Shown: positions 8,487 to 18,509, counted from the stretch's first letter. The stretch: 55,450 nucleotides of DNA from Oscillospiraceae bacterium (GCA_017540945.1 JAFYAB010000074.1:1-55450); one strand, 5' to 3'. Program-made: numbers and translations. The notes: generated by a model not told the origin, from the letters alone.

Positions 8487-9341
8487 TCAGCCGGGGAGGA
8501 TATCCTTGGTGATAGAAGCGTCGGTATCCGCAGCCCTGGCCAGCACCATTTTTCCGGCGGGGACAGAGTGGGTCAGCCAAACGCTGCCGCCGATGACGCA
8601 GTCGTCTCCGATTACGGTTTCGCCGCCCAGGATTGTGGCGCCGGAATAGATCACCACGCGATCTCCGATCTGAGGATGGCGCTTGACATGCTTCACAAGA
8701 CTGCCGTCATTGGCTGCTGCAAAGCTCTTTGCACCGAGGGTCACATGCTGATACAGCTTGACCTGTTTGCCGATGATGGTGGTTTCGCCGATGACGACGC
8801 CGGTGCCGTGGTCAATGAAAAAGGAGTCCCCGATGGATGCGCCGGGGTGAATGTCGATTCCCGTGAGCCGGTGGGCGTATTCCGTCATGATCCGGGGCAG
8901 AAGAGGGACCCCGGCCTGATAGAGCACATGGGCCAGCCGATAGGTACTGATGGCGGTGAAAGCCGGGTAGCAGATCTGGATTTCATCGAGACTCTGAGCC
9001 GCGGGGTCGCCACGATAAGCGGCGTCCAAATCTGTCAGCAGCTGGCGCTGGACCTCCGGCAGGGAGGCGATCAGCGAGTGGATGATGCCCTCCGGAGACC
9101 GGTCCGGATCCAGCACAGAGGGAAGCACGGAGCGCAGCAGCTCTACCGCCTGCAGCAGACTTTCCGCGCGGGAGACCCGCTTCGGCGCATGGCGGGGGAA
9201 GAGGGAAGTAATCAGAAGATCTGTCAGCCGTTCCACCTGCTCCCGCAGGCCGCAATAGTCCCGCAGCTGCGTCCGGTCGCCCTCCGCCTGCTCCAGAGCG
9301 AGGACCGTGTCGTGAAGGAAAATAAAATCAGGCTTATTCAT
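8487..9341 (-). CDS. cysE: Serine O-acetyltransferase (CysE/EpsC type)
   Basis: A 284-residue enzyme transferring acetyl from acetyl-CoA to L-serine, giving O-acetylserine, the substrate of CysK. The N-terminal half is helical and is of the longer clostridial type. The C-terminal half is the left-handed beta-helix of hexapeptide repeats (IDIHPGASIG, FIDHGTGVVIGET, IGDRVVIYSGATILG), with the catalytic histidine in DHGTG and the conserved GAKSF segment. I chose the ATG at 9341-9339 because GGTGACG precedes it; an ATG 12 bp upstream has no such site. It overlaps the end of cysK by 8 bp, so the two are translated from one message. Confidence 0.92.
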   Translation of the reverse strand: MNKPDFIFLHDTVLALEQAEGDRTQLRDYCGLREQVERLTDLLITSLFPRHAPKRVSRAESLLQAVELLRSVLPSVLDPDRSPEGIIHSLIASLPEVQRQLLTDLDAAYRGDPAAQSLDEIQICYPAFTAISTYRLAHVLYQAGVPLLPRIMTEYAHRLTGIDIHPGASIGDSFFIDHGTGVVIGETTIIGKQVKLYQHVTLGAKSFAAANDGSLVKHVKRHPQIGDRVVIYSGATILGGETVIGDDCVIGGSVWLTHSVPAGKMVLARAADTDASITKDILPG

Positions 9342-10275
9342 TGTCGTCACCATACAAAGAAGTGGAAAGATAACGGTCGCCGCCGTCGGGCAGCAGGACC
9401 ACGACAGTCTTTCCCCGGTATTCCGGCCGTTTGGCAATTTGGACAGCGGCCCAGAGAGCAGCGCCGGAGGAAATCCCCGCAAGGAATCCCTCCAAATGGC
9501 CGATTGCCCGGGCCATGCGGAAGGCGTCCTCGTTCTCCACGGGGATCACCTCATCATAGATTGACGTATCCAGGGTCTTTGGCACAAAACCGGCGCCGAT
9601 GCCCTGGATTTTGTGAGCTCCGGACGTACCCTTGCTGAGTACCGGGGAGGAAGCGGGCTCCACCGCAAGGATATGGATCGCGGGATTTTGCGCCTTCAGG
9701 AACGCGCCGGTCCCCGAAATGGTGCCGCCGGTACCGACGCCGGCTACAAAGCAGTCCACCTTACCATCGGCGTCTTCCCAGATCTCCGGCCCGGTGGTGG
9801 ACGCGTGGGCGGTGGGATTGGCCGGATTGGTGAACTGTCCTGGGATCAGGGCGCCGGGGATCTCCAGGGCTAAGGCTTCCGCCTTGGCGATGGCGCCCTT
9901 CATGCCCAGGCTGCCCTCTGTGAGGACCAGCTCAGCGCCGTAAGCGGTCATGAGTTTCCTTCGCTCCGGACTCATGGAATCCGGCATGACGATGATACAG
10001 CGATATCCCCGGGCGGCGGCCAGAGCGCAGAGACCGATGCCGGTATTGCCGGAAGTGGGCTCAATGATTACGGAACCCGGACCCAGAAGGCCTCTTGCCT
10101 CCGCGTCATCCAGCATGGAGCGGGCCACCCGGTCCTTCACGGAACCGGCGGGATTCAGAGCCTCCAGCTTTGCCAGCAGACGTGCTTCCAGCTTCTCCGC
10201 TTTTTCGATGCGCGTCAGCTCCAACAGGGGCGTTTTTCCGATCAGCTCTTCCACAGATCGATAGATCCTGGACAT
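9334..10275 (-). CDS. cysK: Cysteine synthase A (O-acetylserine sulfhydrylase)
   Basis: A 313-residue fold-type II PLP enzyme that makes L-cysteine from O-acetylserine and sulfide. Lys47 in NPAGSVKDR is the Schiff-base lysine, PTSGNTGIG the substrate-binding loop, and GVGTGGTISGTG the PLP phosphate loop. The start is preceded by TAAGGAGG. It is the first gene of the cysK-cysE pair. CysK and CysE form the cysteine synthase complex through the CysE C-terminal tail; here that tail ends in ITKDILPG rather than a plain Ile, so complex formation is uncertain. No S-box, T-box or other cysteine-responsive leader was seen in the short gap to groEL. Confidence 0.95.
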   Translation of the reverse strand: MSRIYRSVEELIGKTPLLELTRIEKAEKLEARLLAKLEALNPAGSVKDRVARSMLDDAEARGLLGPGSVIIEPTSGNTGIGLCALAAARGYRCIIVMPDSMSPERRKLMTAYGAELVLTEGSLGMKGAIAKAEALALEIPGALIPGQFTNPANPTAHASTTGPEIWEDADGKVDCFVAGVGTGGTISGTGAFLKAQNPAIHILAVEPASSPVLSKGTSGAHKIQGIGAGFVPKTLDTSIYDEVIPVENEDAFRMARAIGHLEGFLAGISSGAALWAAVQIAKRPEYRGKTVVVLLPDGGDRYLSTSLYGDDNE

Positions 10276-10295
10276 AAACCTTCCTCCTTAAAGAA

Positions 10296-10325
10296 CAAGA
10301 GGCCGTTGCGCGGCCTCTTGTTTTG
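10296..10325 (-). terminator. Terminator behind groEL
   Basis: A perfect 10-bp stem CAAGAGGCCG/CGGCCTCTTG (10296-10305 with 10311-10320), loop of 5 nt, in the 73-bp gap between groEL and cysK. On the minus strand the stem is followed by TTCTTT, a modest U-rich tail. On the plus strand it is followed by TTTT, but no plus-strand gene ends here. Confidence 0.7.
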
Positions 10326-10348
10326 TGAAGATTGTGCGATTGACAGGA

Positions 10349-12294
<1,946 letters not shown>

Positions 12295-12331
12295 AGGAAT
12301 GCCTCCTTAAAAATATTTACGATGCAAAAGC

Positions 12332-12358
12332 TTAGCACTCTATATTTCTGAGTGCTAA
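12332..12358 (-). promoter_or_regulatory. CIRCE operator (HrcA binding site)
   Basis: TTAGCACTC (12332-12340), nine bases, then GAGTGCTAA (12350-12358): a perfect match to the CIRCE consensus. It lies between the groES promoter and start codon, as expected for HrcA repression that is relieved on heat shock. hrcA itself is not in this window. Confidence 0.97.
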
Positions 12359-12361
12359 CCT

Positions 12362-12389
12362 ATTATATCATGTTTGCTCTGTTTGTCAA
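12362..12389 (-). promoter_or_regulatory. Sigma-A promoter of groES-groEL
   Basis: On the minus strand TTGACA (12389-12384) and TATAAT (12367-12362) are separated by 16 bp, both perfect hexamers. The CIRCE element starts 3 bp downstream of the -10 box, so HrcA would cover the transcription start. Confidence 0.9.
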
Positions 12390-12392
12390 CCT

Positions 12393-12421
12393 TTGATTTT
12401 GTAAAATTTTTATGATATACT
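12393..12421 (+). promoter_or_regulatory. Probable divergent promoter of the sigma factor operon
   Basis: TTGATT (12393-12398), 17 bp, TATACT (12416-12421). It points away from groES, and its -35 box is only 3 bp from the groES -35 box, so the promoters are back to back. A second TTGACA occurs at 12448 but has no matching -10 at normal spacing. Confidence 0.55.
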
Positions 12422-12493
12422 ATTCGAAAAGATGTCCGAAAAACGCTTTGACAGACGTTATTGTGTATAGAGGCAGTTGAAAGGAGGTTGGAT

Positions 12494-13009
12494 ATGGAAC
12501 AACCGTGCAGAGAACCGGCGGCGCGCAGCCGGGACTATGAACGTACATATTTGGAGTATTACCGCCTGATGTTCCGTCTTGCCCGGGATATCCTGGGCAG
12601 CGACGATCTGGCGGAGGACGCCGTTTCCGACGCGCTGGTCAAGCTTTACGAGCATTATGACTGCGTCGAGTCGTCCACAGGACCGAAAACGAAGCGATTC
12701 GTCTCCGTGCTGGCGGAGCATGCGGCCATCGACCTGCGCCGTAAGCGGAAAAGAGAGCGTACCGTGCCCCTGGAAGCTGCGATGGAACTGCAGGCGCCCG
12801 CGGACGATGCGGAAGGCCGGATGGATCTGGAAGCTGCTTTGGCATGTCTGCCCAACGAGCAGCGAACTGCGATACTGCTGTCGCTCAGCTGTGGTCTTAG
12901 CGCAAAACAGGTGGCAGAAAACCTGAAATGCAGCGTCAGCAGGGCGGAGAAGCTTATCAGCCGGGGAAAAGCAGCCCTGCGCAAGAAAATAAAGGAGGTG
13001 GAACCATGA
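12494..13009 (+). CDS. ECF-like sigma-70 family RNA polymerase sigma factor
   Basis: A 171-residue factor with only regions 2 and 4. Region 2 is the segment YYRLMFRLARDILGS...AEDAVSDALVKLYEHY (about residues 18-55). Region 4 is LPNEQRTAILLSLSCGLSAKQVAENL followed by the helix-turn-helix recognition segment CSVSRAEKLISRG. Region 2.3 is weakly conserved and the linker lacks sigma-A features, so I place it among ECF-type or ECF-like factors. ATG 12494 has AAAGGAGG upstream; an earlier in-frame GTG at 12461 has none. The stop overlaps the next start (ATGA), tying it to the large membrane protein downstream, the position usually held by an anti-sigma factor. Confidence 0.85.
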   Translation: MEQPCREPAARSRDYERTYLEYYRLMFRLARDILGSDDLAEDAVSDALVKLYEHYDCVESSTGPKTKRFVSVLAEHAAIDLRRKRKRERTVPLEAAMELQAPADDAEGRMDLEAALACLPNEQRTAILLSLSCGLSAKQVAENLKCSVSRAEKLISRGKAALRKKIKEVEP

Positions 13010-16000
13010 CGGATGAAGAACTGTCCAGACGTCTGACAGAATCCTTGGACGCACGCATCCGGCGTGCAGAAGCCCGCAATGAGGAAAAGTCAGAGTTGTC
13101 AGAAAACCAGAAAATAAAGAAAAGAGTGGAAGAAAAACGCAAAGCAGCCCAGGATTTGGAGAAAAACTCCAATCAGATCAAAGTTGTTTCGGCCCGCCGT
13201 ATGCAGCTGAGGATCGCCGCAGCCGCCGTTTTTACCATCGTCGCTCTGGGCGGCGGAGCGCTGCTTCTGTCACATCTATCCAAGCGTTCAAATCCGTCCG
13301 CAACGGGTCCGTCTGATCCGTTCAATACAGCGCAAACGTATGTTTCCACGGAATCGAACGACGTGGAAAAGGAATCAAGCCCTTCCGGAACGATCTACTA
13401 TCTCACAGAATTTTACGCTACGCCCTGTCTCTATCAAACCGCTTCCTATCGTACAAACAACAATGACAAAACGATCGCTGCGCTGATCGACGATTATGAT
13501 GTGATGAGCACAGATCGTCAGGGTCGTTATGTATTGAACAAATCCGTCTGCAAATCGATCGAAACAAAGGATAACGCGGACGGCTCCCGTACGGTCACAG
13601 TTGTTTTGCAGGATGGGCTGCGCTGGAACAACGGAGAACCCATTACCGCGACGGATTATCTGGTGAGCGCGCTGATCGACCTTTCCCCGGCGCTGGCCGC
13701 GGAAGGCGTCGACAACAGCGTACAGGCTGCGTATTTTGAAGGCGGCACCGCTTATATGGCAGGGGAAGCGGATACGATTTCCGGTCTGAAGCGGATTGAC
13801 GAACACAGCTATTCCGTCACCATTCCCGCCGATGCGGTAGAGCGATACTACGATTGCGTCAATGTGTCCCTGCGTCCGCTAAACGCAGCGCTGTTCGGCG
13901 CCAAGGCCGAAACGGACGGCGAACAGGTACGACTCAGCTATCTTTCCCCAGATGGACTGGATCTGGAGCGCGGCAGAACGACCTGTGCGGGCCGCGTCTG
14001 TGCCGGTCCCTATCGGATCGAGGGTTATGACGAAGAAACAAACGAAATGATCCTGCGGGTCAACGAATACTACGCTGGAAATTTTGAAGGACAGAAGCCC
14101 GGTGTGGAAAGCATTGTGATCCGGCATTTTGGCATGGAGGATGATTTTTGCCAGCTTCCGAAAGAGCAGGTCTATTATATCCCGCGGATCCAGGATGCCG
14201 ATTTGAACCAGTATTATCAAAAAATGGAGCAAACCGGAGCACTGAAATCAGCCAGCTATCTCCGGGATGGCTACGGATATCTGCTGTACGAATGCAATAT
14301 GGGACCCACTCAGTTCCGGGCGGTACGTCAGGCCCTGGCCTGTCTGATCGACCGGGAGCGCTTCGCAATGGAATTCTGCCAGGGCTATGGGGTCTCGATT
14401 GACGGACCATATATCAAATCATCCTGGGAGTATCTGCATAATGCGGCGGAACTTGAGCAGCAATTGGATTCCTATTCCTATGACCCCGATCGGGCAGTGG
14501 CCCTGCTGGAGGAGGACGGCTGGGTCCTGGCGGAGGATGGCTCTGCCTACGTATCAGGCCTGCGATGGAAGGAGGTCACACCAGAGCAAGCGGGGAATTA
14601 CACACACAATGTCACGCTCCCGGATGGCAGGATTTTGATGCCGCTGCTGATCGAGAGTATGCGCTCAGAGGGCGGAAGCGTAACGGACCTGCTGGACGAA
14701 TACACGGAACAAAACCTTGCCGTGATCGACGCCGGAATGCGGGTACATACCGCAGCGCTGTCCTTTGATATGTTGCTGGATTGCCTGAACAGAGCGGAAT
14801 GGACCTTCCGGGAAGACAACACATGGTATTATATTGATGGAGAGAACCGTACCGGCCCGAACAACTTCTGCCTGACCCGTCTAAGCCAGCAGCTGCTGCC
14901 GAAGTATGATTTCAGCTCAGAATTTGGCCTGAACGGCATTTCGCATTACGATATCAAATCGGAGCTTGCCCAACGCTCCCGCCAGATGCTCCAGGCCACG
15001 GATGACGCCGACTTTGCCGCGCAATGGAAGGATTTCATTCTGGAGTGGAACCGGGAACTGCCCTATATTCCGATCTACGCCAATATATATTACGACTATA
15101 TGGATCCTAAGATCCGCGGCCTGAAGCCGGACAGCTATTGGCCCTTTGACCGGGCAATTTTGTATGCCACAATTGAAGAAAAAATGGACGAGACCGGGAA
15201 GGAACCGGATACCAGCGCAGTGCCATTGCAAACAGATGCGGAGAACTTATCTGAGATCGCGGAGATCAAGGAATATGGCTTAGATGGAAGCACAAATCTG
15301 TCTGTGACGCTGTTCCCGGAGGTCCGTAACGCGGATCTGACCGAGCTGGAAACCCGGGGACCGATGCAGCTCCTGACAGTAAACTCCGATCATCCACTGG
15401 AAAAACTGATTCTCCCGGACAACGCGTTTCATGTTGTTCTGGAGATTCCGGCGGTGCAGAGTCTGGACGCTTCCAAGGCAGAGGACATGGTTTGCCTGCA
15501 GGTCTTTGGCTCGCTGGAAGAGGCGACGCCCAACCGGAAAACGGAAAGACTGATCCTGAACGGAGAGGCGCTGGAGGCGCTGACTGCTTTCCGTTCGGCA
15601 AAACGGATCGACCTGTGCGGTCCGACAAATCTCAGTCTGCTATCCGCCTTTCCGCTTCTGAAGGAGCTGGGCCTGGGCTTTCGCGCTGTATCAAATACTG
15701 TATGGGATCTGAGTCCCATCAAGTCTCTCAGCCTTACGACCCTGTGTTTGGAAGACTATGCAGAGCTTTCAACCGCCGAGCTGGAAACCCTTTCCGGCGC
15801 GTCGATACCGACCCTGGAGATCAGCGACAACAGCGTTCATGATCTGTCTGTGTTGGCGTACCTGCCGGATACCAGATGCCTGCGGCTGAGCGTTCTCTCT
15901 GCGGCGCAGCCTGAACGGGTCAAAGATATGGCAAGACGAGGCATCCCCTGCGGCCCGGAGAAAGTTGGAATGATCAACACCGAGATTCCCAAGGAGCAGC

Positions 16001-16047
16001 TGGAAGCCTTCGCAGCCGAGAATGAGCTGTATCTGGTGCTTCGCTGA
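13006..16047 (+). CDS. Membrane-anchored solute-binding (family 5) and leucine-rich protein, candidate anti-sigma/sensor
   Basis: A 1013-residue protein starting at ATG 13006, which overlaps the sigma factor stop and follows AAAGGAGGTGG. Residues 1-67 are hydrophilic, charged and probably helical and cytoplasmic. One membrane helix lies at about 68-90 (IAAAAVFTIVALGGGALLL). Residues from about 125 to 720 resemble an extracytoplasmic oligopeptide/nickel-type solute-binding domain: VLQDGLRWNNGEPITATDYL matches the family hallmark, and the end (PYIPIYANIYYDYM, then GLKPDSYWPFD) also fits. From about 755 to 990 there are irregular leucine-rich repeats (LKELGLGF, LTTLCLEDY, IPTLEISDN, LSVLAYLPDTRCLRLS). 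There is no lipobox and no permease gene nearby, so uptake is unlikely. Sensing and control of the sigma factor is inference from gene order and topology. Confidence 0.78.
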   Translation: MTDEELSRRLTESLDARIRRAEARNEEKSELSENQKIKKRVEEKRKAAQDLEKNSNQIKVVSARRMQLRIAAAAVFTIVALGGGALLLSHLSKRSNPSATGPSDPFNTAQTYVSTESNDVEKESSPSGTIYYLTEFYATPCLYQTASYRTNNNDKTIAALIDDYDVMSTDRQGRYVLNKSVCKSIETKDNADGSRTVTVVLQDGLRWNNGEPITATDYLVSALIDLSPALAAEGVDNSVQAAYFEGGTAYMAGEADTISGLKRIDEHSYSVTIPADAVERYYDCVNVSLRPLNAALFGAKAETDGEQVRLSYLSPDGLDLERGRTTCAGRVCAGPYRIEGYDEETNEMILRVNEYYAGNFEGQKPGVESIVIRHFGMEDDFCQLPKEQVYYIPRIQDADLNQYYQKMEQTGALKSASYLRDGYGYLLYECNMGPTQFRAVRQALACLIDRERFAMEFCQGYGVSIDGPYIKSSWEYLHNAAELEQQLDSYSYDPDRAVALLEEDGWVLAEDGSAYVSGLRWKEVTPEQAGNYTHNVTLPDGRILMPLLIESMRSEGGSVTDLLDEYTEQNLAVIDAGMRVHTAALSFDMLLDCLNRAEWTFREDNTWYYIDGENRTGPNNFCLTRLSQQLLPKYDFSSEFGLNGISHYDIKSELAQRSRQMLQATDDADFAAQWKDFILEWNRELPYIPIYANIYYDYMDPKIRGLKPDSYWPFDRAILYATIEEKMDETGKEPDTSAVPLQTDAENLSEIAEIKEYGLDGSTNLSVTLFPEVRNADLTELETRGPMQLLTVNSDHPLEKLILPDNAFHVVLEIPAVQSLDASKAEDMVCLQVFGSLEEATPNRKTERLILNGEALEALTAFRSAKRIDLCGPTNLSLLSAFPLLKELGLGFRAVSNTVWDLSPIKSLSLTTLCLEDYAELSTAELETLSGASIPTLEISDNSVHDLSVLAYLPDTRCLRLSVLSAAQPERVKDMARRGIPCGPEKVGMINTEIPKEQLEAFAAENELYLVLR

Positions 16048-16050
16048 ACG

Positions 16051-16105
16051 GAAAAAAATCAATCGGCGTGACGGAAAGAAAATACTTTCCGTCACGCCGA
16101 TTGAT
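16051..16105 (-). terminator. Terminator of the ABC exporter transcript
   Basis: A 21-bp perfect inverted repeat (16058-16078 with 16085-16105) around AAAATA. On the minus strand the stem is followed by a run of T (complement of A7 at 16052-16058), so it ends the minus-strand ABC gene. On the plus strand it may also slow polymerase behind the SBP-LRR gene but has no U tract. Confidence 0.85.
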
Positions 16106-16117
16106 CTTGCGAAGGCT

Positions 16118-17953
16118 TTATTTGCCTTCCAGCTCCAGAATGGTCCGGAACTGGGTTTCGTAGAGCTCCCGATAGATGCCGCCCTGGGCCAGGAGCGTTT
16201 CATGGTCGCCCTGTTCGGCGATCCTGCCGCCCTGTACCACCAGTATCCTGTCCGCCTTCAAAATGGTGGAGAGCCGGTGAGCGATCACGATGCTGGTCCT
16301 GCCCTCCATCAAATGCTCCAAGGCCTCCTGGATGGCGTTTTCGGAGATGGAGTCCAGGGCGGAGGTTGCCTCGTCCAGGATTAGGATCTTTGGATCCTTC
16401 AGTATGACCCGGGCAATGGAAAGGCGCTGCTTTTCACCGCCGGAGAGCTTCAGCCCCCGGTTGCCCACGATGGTTTCGTAGCCCTCGGGTTGATTCTCAA
16501 TGTATTGGTGGATGTTGGCGATCCGGCAGGCCTCCTCCAACTCCTCGTCCGTGGCGTCAGGCTTGGCATAAAGCAGATTGTCCCGGATGGTGCCGTTGAA
16601 GAGATAGCTCTCCTGGGTCACAACGCCCACATTGGTGCGAAGGTATTTCAGGTCCATATCCCGCACGTCCACGCCGCCCACGCTCACGCTGCCGCCCAGC
16701 ACGTCATAGAGCCGGGGGATCAGATTGACTACCGTGGACTTTCCGGAACCTGAGGGCCCAACGATGGCGTACATCTTTCCGGCGGGCACCGTAAAGTCGA
16801 TGTCCGTCAGCAAGGGCTTTTCGGGGTCGTAGGAGAAGGCCACATGGTCGTAGCGGATGTCGGCGTGCTTCATGTCGGGTTTCATGCCGTTGTCCTTGGA
16901 GACGATGGGGTTCTTCCGATCAAAATAGTCAAAGATGCGGGTGAAGAGGGCCAGAGAGCGGGTGAAATCCACACCGATGTTCAGGAGACTCTGGACGGGC
17001 CGGTAGAGCCGGTTGATCAAAGCCACCGTGGCGGTGATGGTACCGACCGTAAGGCTGGTGTCGCCCCTGGAGATAATCAGCCAGCCGCCGGCAAAGTAGA
17101 TCAGCAGGGGACCCAGCTGCGTGAACATGCCCATGACCACGCCGAACCACTTGCCGCTTCGCTGCTCCTTGAGCTTCAGCTTGGTAAGCTGCTCGTTGAG
17201 CCCCACAAAGCGCGCATATTCCCGTTCCTCCCGGGCGAAGAGCTTTACCAGCAGCGAGCCGCTCACAGACAAGGTCTCGTTGATCATCTGGTTCATCTCA
17301 TCATTTTTGGCCTGACTCTCGGTCAGAAGCTTCCAGCGGGTCTGGCCCACGCTGCGGGTGGGGATGATCAGCAGCGGGATCACCACCATACCGACCAGCG
17401 CCAGCTGCCAGCTCATGGTGAAAAGCGCAACCATGGAGGTCACCACCGTGGCGATGTTGCTGACGATGGAGGACAAGGTCCCGGAAATCACGGAGCTGAC
17501 GCCGGAGATATCGCTGTCCATGCGGGTGATCATGTCGCCCTGCTTCTCCGAGGTGAAGAAGGCATGGGGCATATGCTGCAGATGGTCGTACATCTGATTC
17601 TTCATGTCGAAGATGATGCGCTGGGAGATCCATGCGTTGATATAGCTCTCCAGCACGCCGATGACCTGGGAGACGGTCAGGGTGGCAAAGGCCGCCAGCA
17701 GAAGCTGGATCAGCAGCTTCATGTTTTTGCCCACAAGGGCCTCGTCTACGATCCGTCCCGTGATGATGGAGGGCAGCAGCCCCACCGTGGCGGAGAGCAG
17801 GATCGCCAGGAAGACCAGGAGGAACTGGGGCCAATAAGGCTTGAGATAGGACAGAATACGAAGCAGCAGTTCTTTTGTGACCTTGGGCTTGTTTTGCTTT
17901 TCCTCTTCGGTGAGGAAGCCGCGCGGACTGCGTCCGCCGCCGGGACCGGGCAT
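16118..17953 (-). CDS. ABC transporter, fused permease and ATP-binding protein (exporter type)
   Basis: A 611-residue half-transporter. The N-terminal six-helix transmembrane domain lies at about residues 35-320, with the type I exporter coupling segment around ITRMDSDIS. The nucleotide-binding domain has Walker A GPSGSGKST (399-407), Q-loop VVTQESYLF, signature LSGGE (503-507), Walker B ILILDEATSALD and the H-loop VIAHRLST. It would work as a homodimer or with a partner, but no second half-transporter is adjacent, so a homodimer is likely. The MsbA/LmrA-like sequence suggests lipid, drug or peptide export; the substrate cannot be named. The N-terminus is Gly/Pro rich. RBS AAAGGACG precedes the ATG. 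Confidence 0.9.
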   Translation of the reverse strand: MPGPGGGRSPRGFLTEEEKQNKPKVTKELLLRILSYLKPYWPQFLLVFLAILLSATVGLLPSIITGRIVDEALVGKNMKLLIQLLLAAFATLTVSQVIGVLESYINAWISQRIIFDMKNQMYDHLQHMPHAFFTSEKQGDMITRMDSDISGVSSVISGTLSSIVSNIATVVTSMVALFTMSWQLALVGMVVIPLLIIPTRSVGQTRWKLLTESQAKNDEMNQMINETLSVSGSLLVKLFAREEREYARFVGLNEQLTKLKLKEQRSGKWFGVVMGMFTQLGPLLIYFAGGWLIISRGDTSLTVGTITATVALINRLYRPVQSLLNIGVDFTRSLALFTRIFDYFDRKNPIVSKDNGMKPDMKHADIRYDHVAFSYDPEKPLLTDIDFTVPAGKMYAIVGPSGSGKSTVVNLIPRLYDVLGGSVSVGGVDVRDMDLKYLRTNVGVVTQESYLFNGTIRDNLLYAKPDATDEELEEACRIANIHQYIENQPEGYETIVGNRGLKLSGGEKQRLSIARVILKDPKILILDEATSALDSISENAIQEALEHLMEGRTSIVIAHRLSTILKADRILVVQGGRIAEQGDHETLLAQGGIYRELYETQFRTILELEGK

Positions 17954-18092
17954 GGGATCACGTCCTTTCGTTTTTTGGGATCAGGCATTTGAGAACAGGC
18001 GTCAGGATTGATTGTAAGGGCTGCTCTTTACCGCGGGGGAAGCAGCCGCGGGAGGCGGAAACCTGGGAAAGAGAAAACGGAAAAAGGTGCAC

Positions 18093-18509
18093 TCAGGAGG
18101 ATCGTTCCCTGCGGCGTAGGAGCTGCAGCAGCAGAACAGCACAGCAGACCCCGGAGAAATCCAGCAGTACGTCCAGAAGCTCGCCGCTTCGACCGGGGAT
18201 GAAGGTCTGCAAATATTCATCGGCTGCGGAGCACAGCAGGCCGACGCCCAGGGGCAGAAGGACATTTCCCCGCGTCAAGAGCCGCCAGTCCAGCCACAGC
18301 AAAGCGCCCAACAGAAAGAACTCGCTGAAATGCGCCAGCTTCCGAACGAAAAGCATGCTCATAGCAGGCAGGATACGACGCAGCAGCGAAAGGACCCACC
18401 CGCTTTCCGCATCCGAGACCGCTGCCGTCTGGGCAGAACGGGAAAAGATAAAGCAAAGCCAAAGAGCGGTAGCCAGGAGCGCGAGCGTCAATTTGATGCG
18501 TCTTTTCAT
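18093..18509 (-). CDS. VanZ-like family membrane protein
   Basis: A 138-residue protein with about four membrane helices and the VanZ-family signatures RKLAHFSEFFLLGALLW and DEYLQTFIPGRSGELLDVLLDFSG. VanZ gives low-level teicoplanin resistance in enterococci, but most relatives are of unknown function, so resistance should not be assumed. The site GGAGGTA precedes the ATG. It is 139 bp upstream of the ABC exporter gene on the same strand and could share its message; no clear terminator lies between. It is divergent from radC. Confidence 0.85.
   Translation of the reverse strand: MKRRIKLTLALLATALWLCFIFSRSAQTAAVSDAESGWVLSLLRRILPAMSMLFVRKLAHFSEFFLLGALLWLDWRLLTRGNVLLPLGVGLLCSAADEYLQTFIPGRSGELLDVLLDFSGVCCAVLLLQLLRRRERSS

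Noticed and set aside
12448..12476. TTGACA at 12448 as a sigma-A promoter for the ECF-like gene
   Set aside because: No -10 box lies 16-18 bp downstream; TATAGA is only 12 bp away. The TTGATT/TATACT pair at 12393-12421 fits better. The site is kept only as a shared motif.
13006..16047. An ordinary peptide ABC importer locus
   Set aside because: No permease or ATPase genes follow, there is no lipobox, and the neighbouring ABC gene is an exporter-type half-transporter on the opposite strand.
16844..17992. A 382-codon plus-strand frame opposite the ABC exporter
   Set aside because: Antisense to a gene with complete ABC motifs; His/Gln/Gly-rich composition typical of shadow frames.
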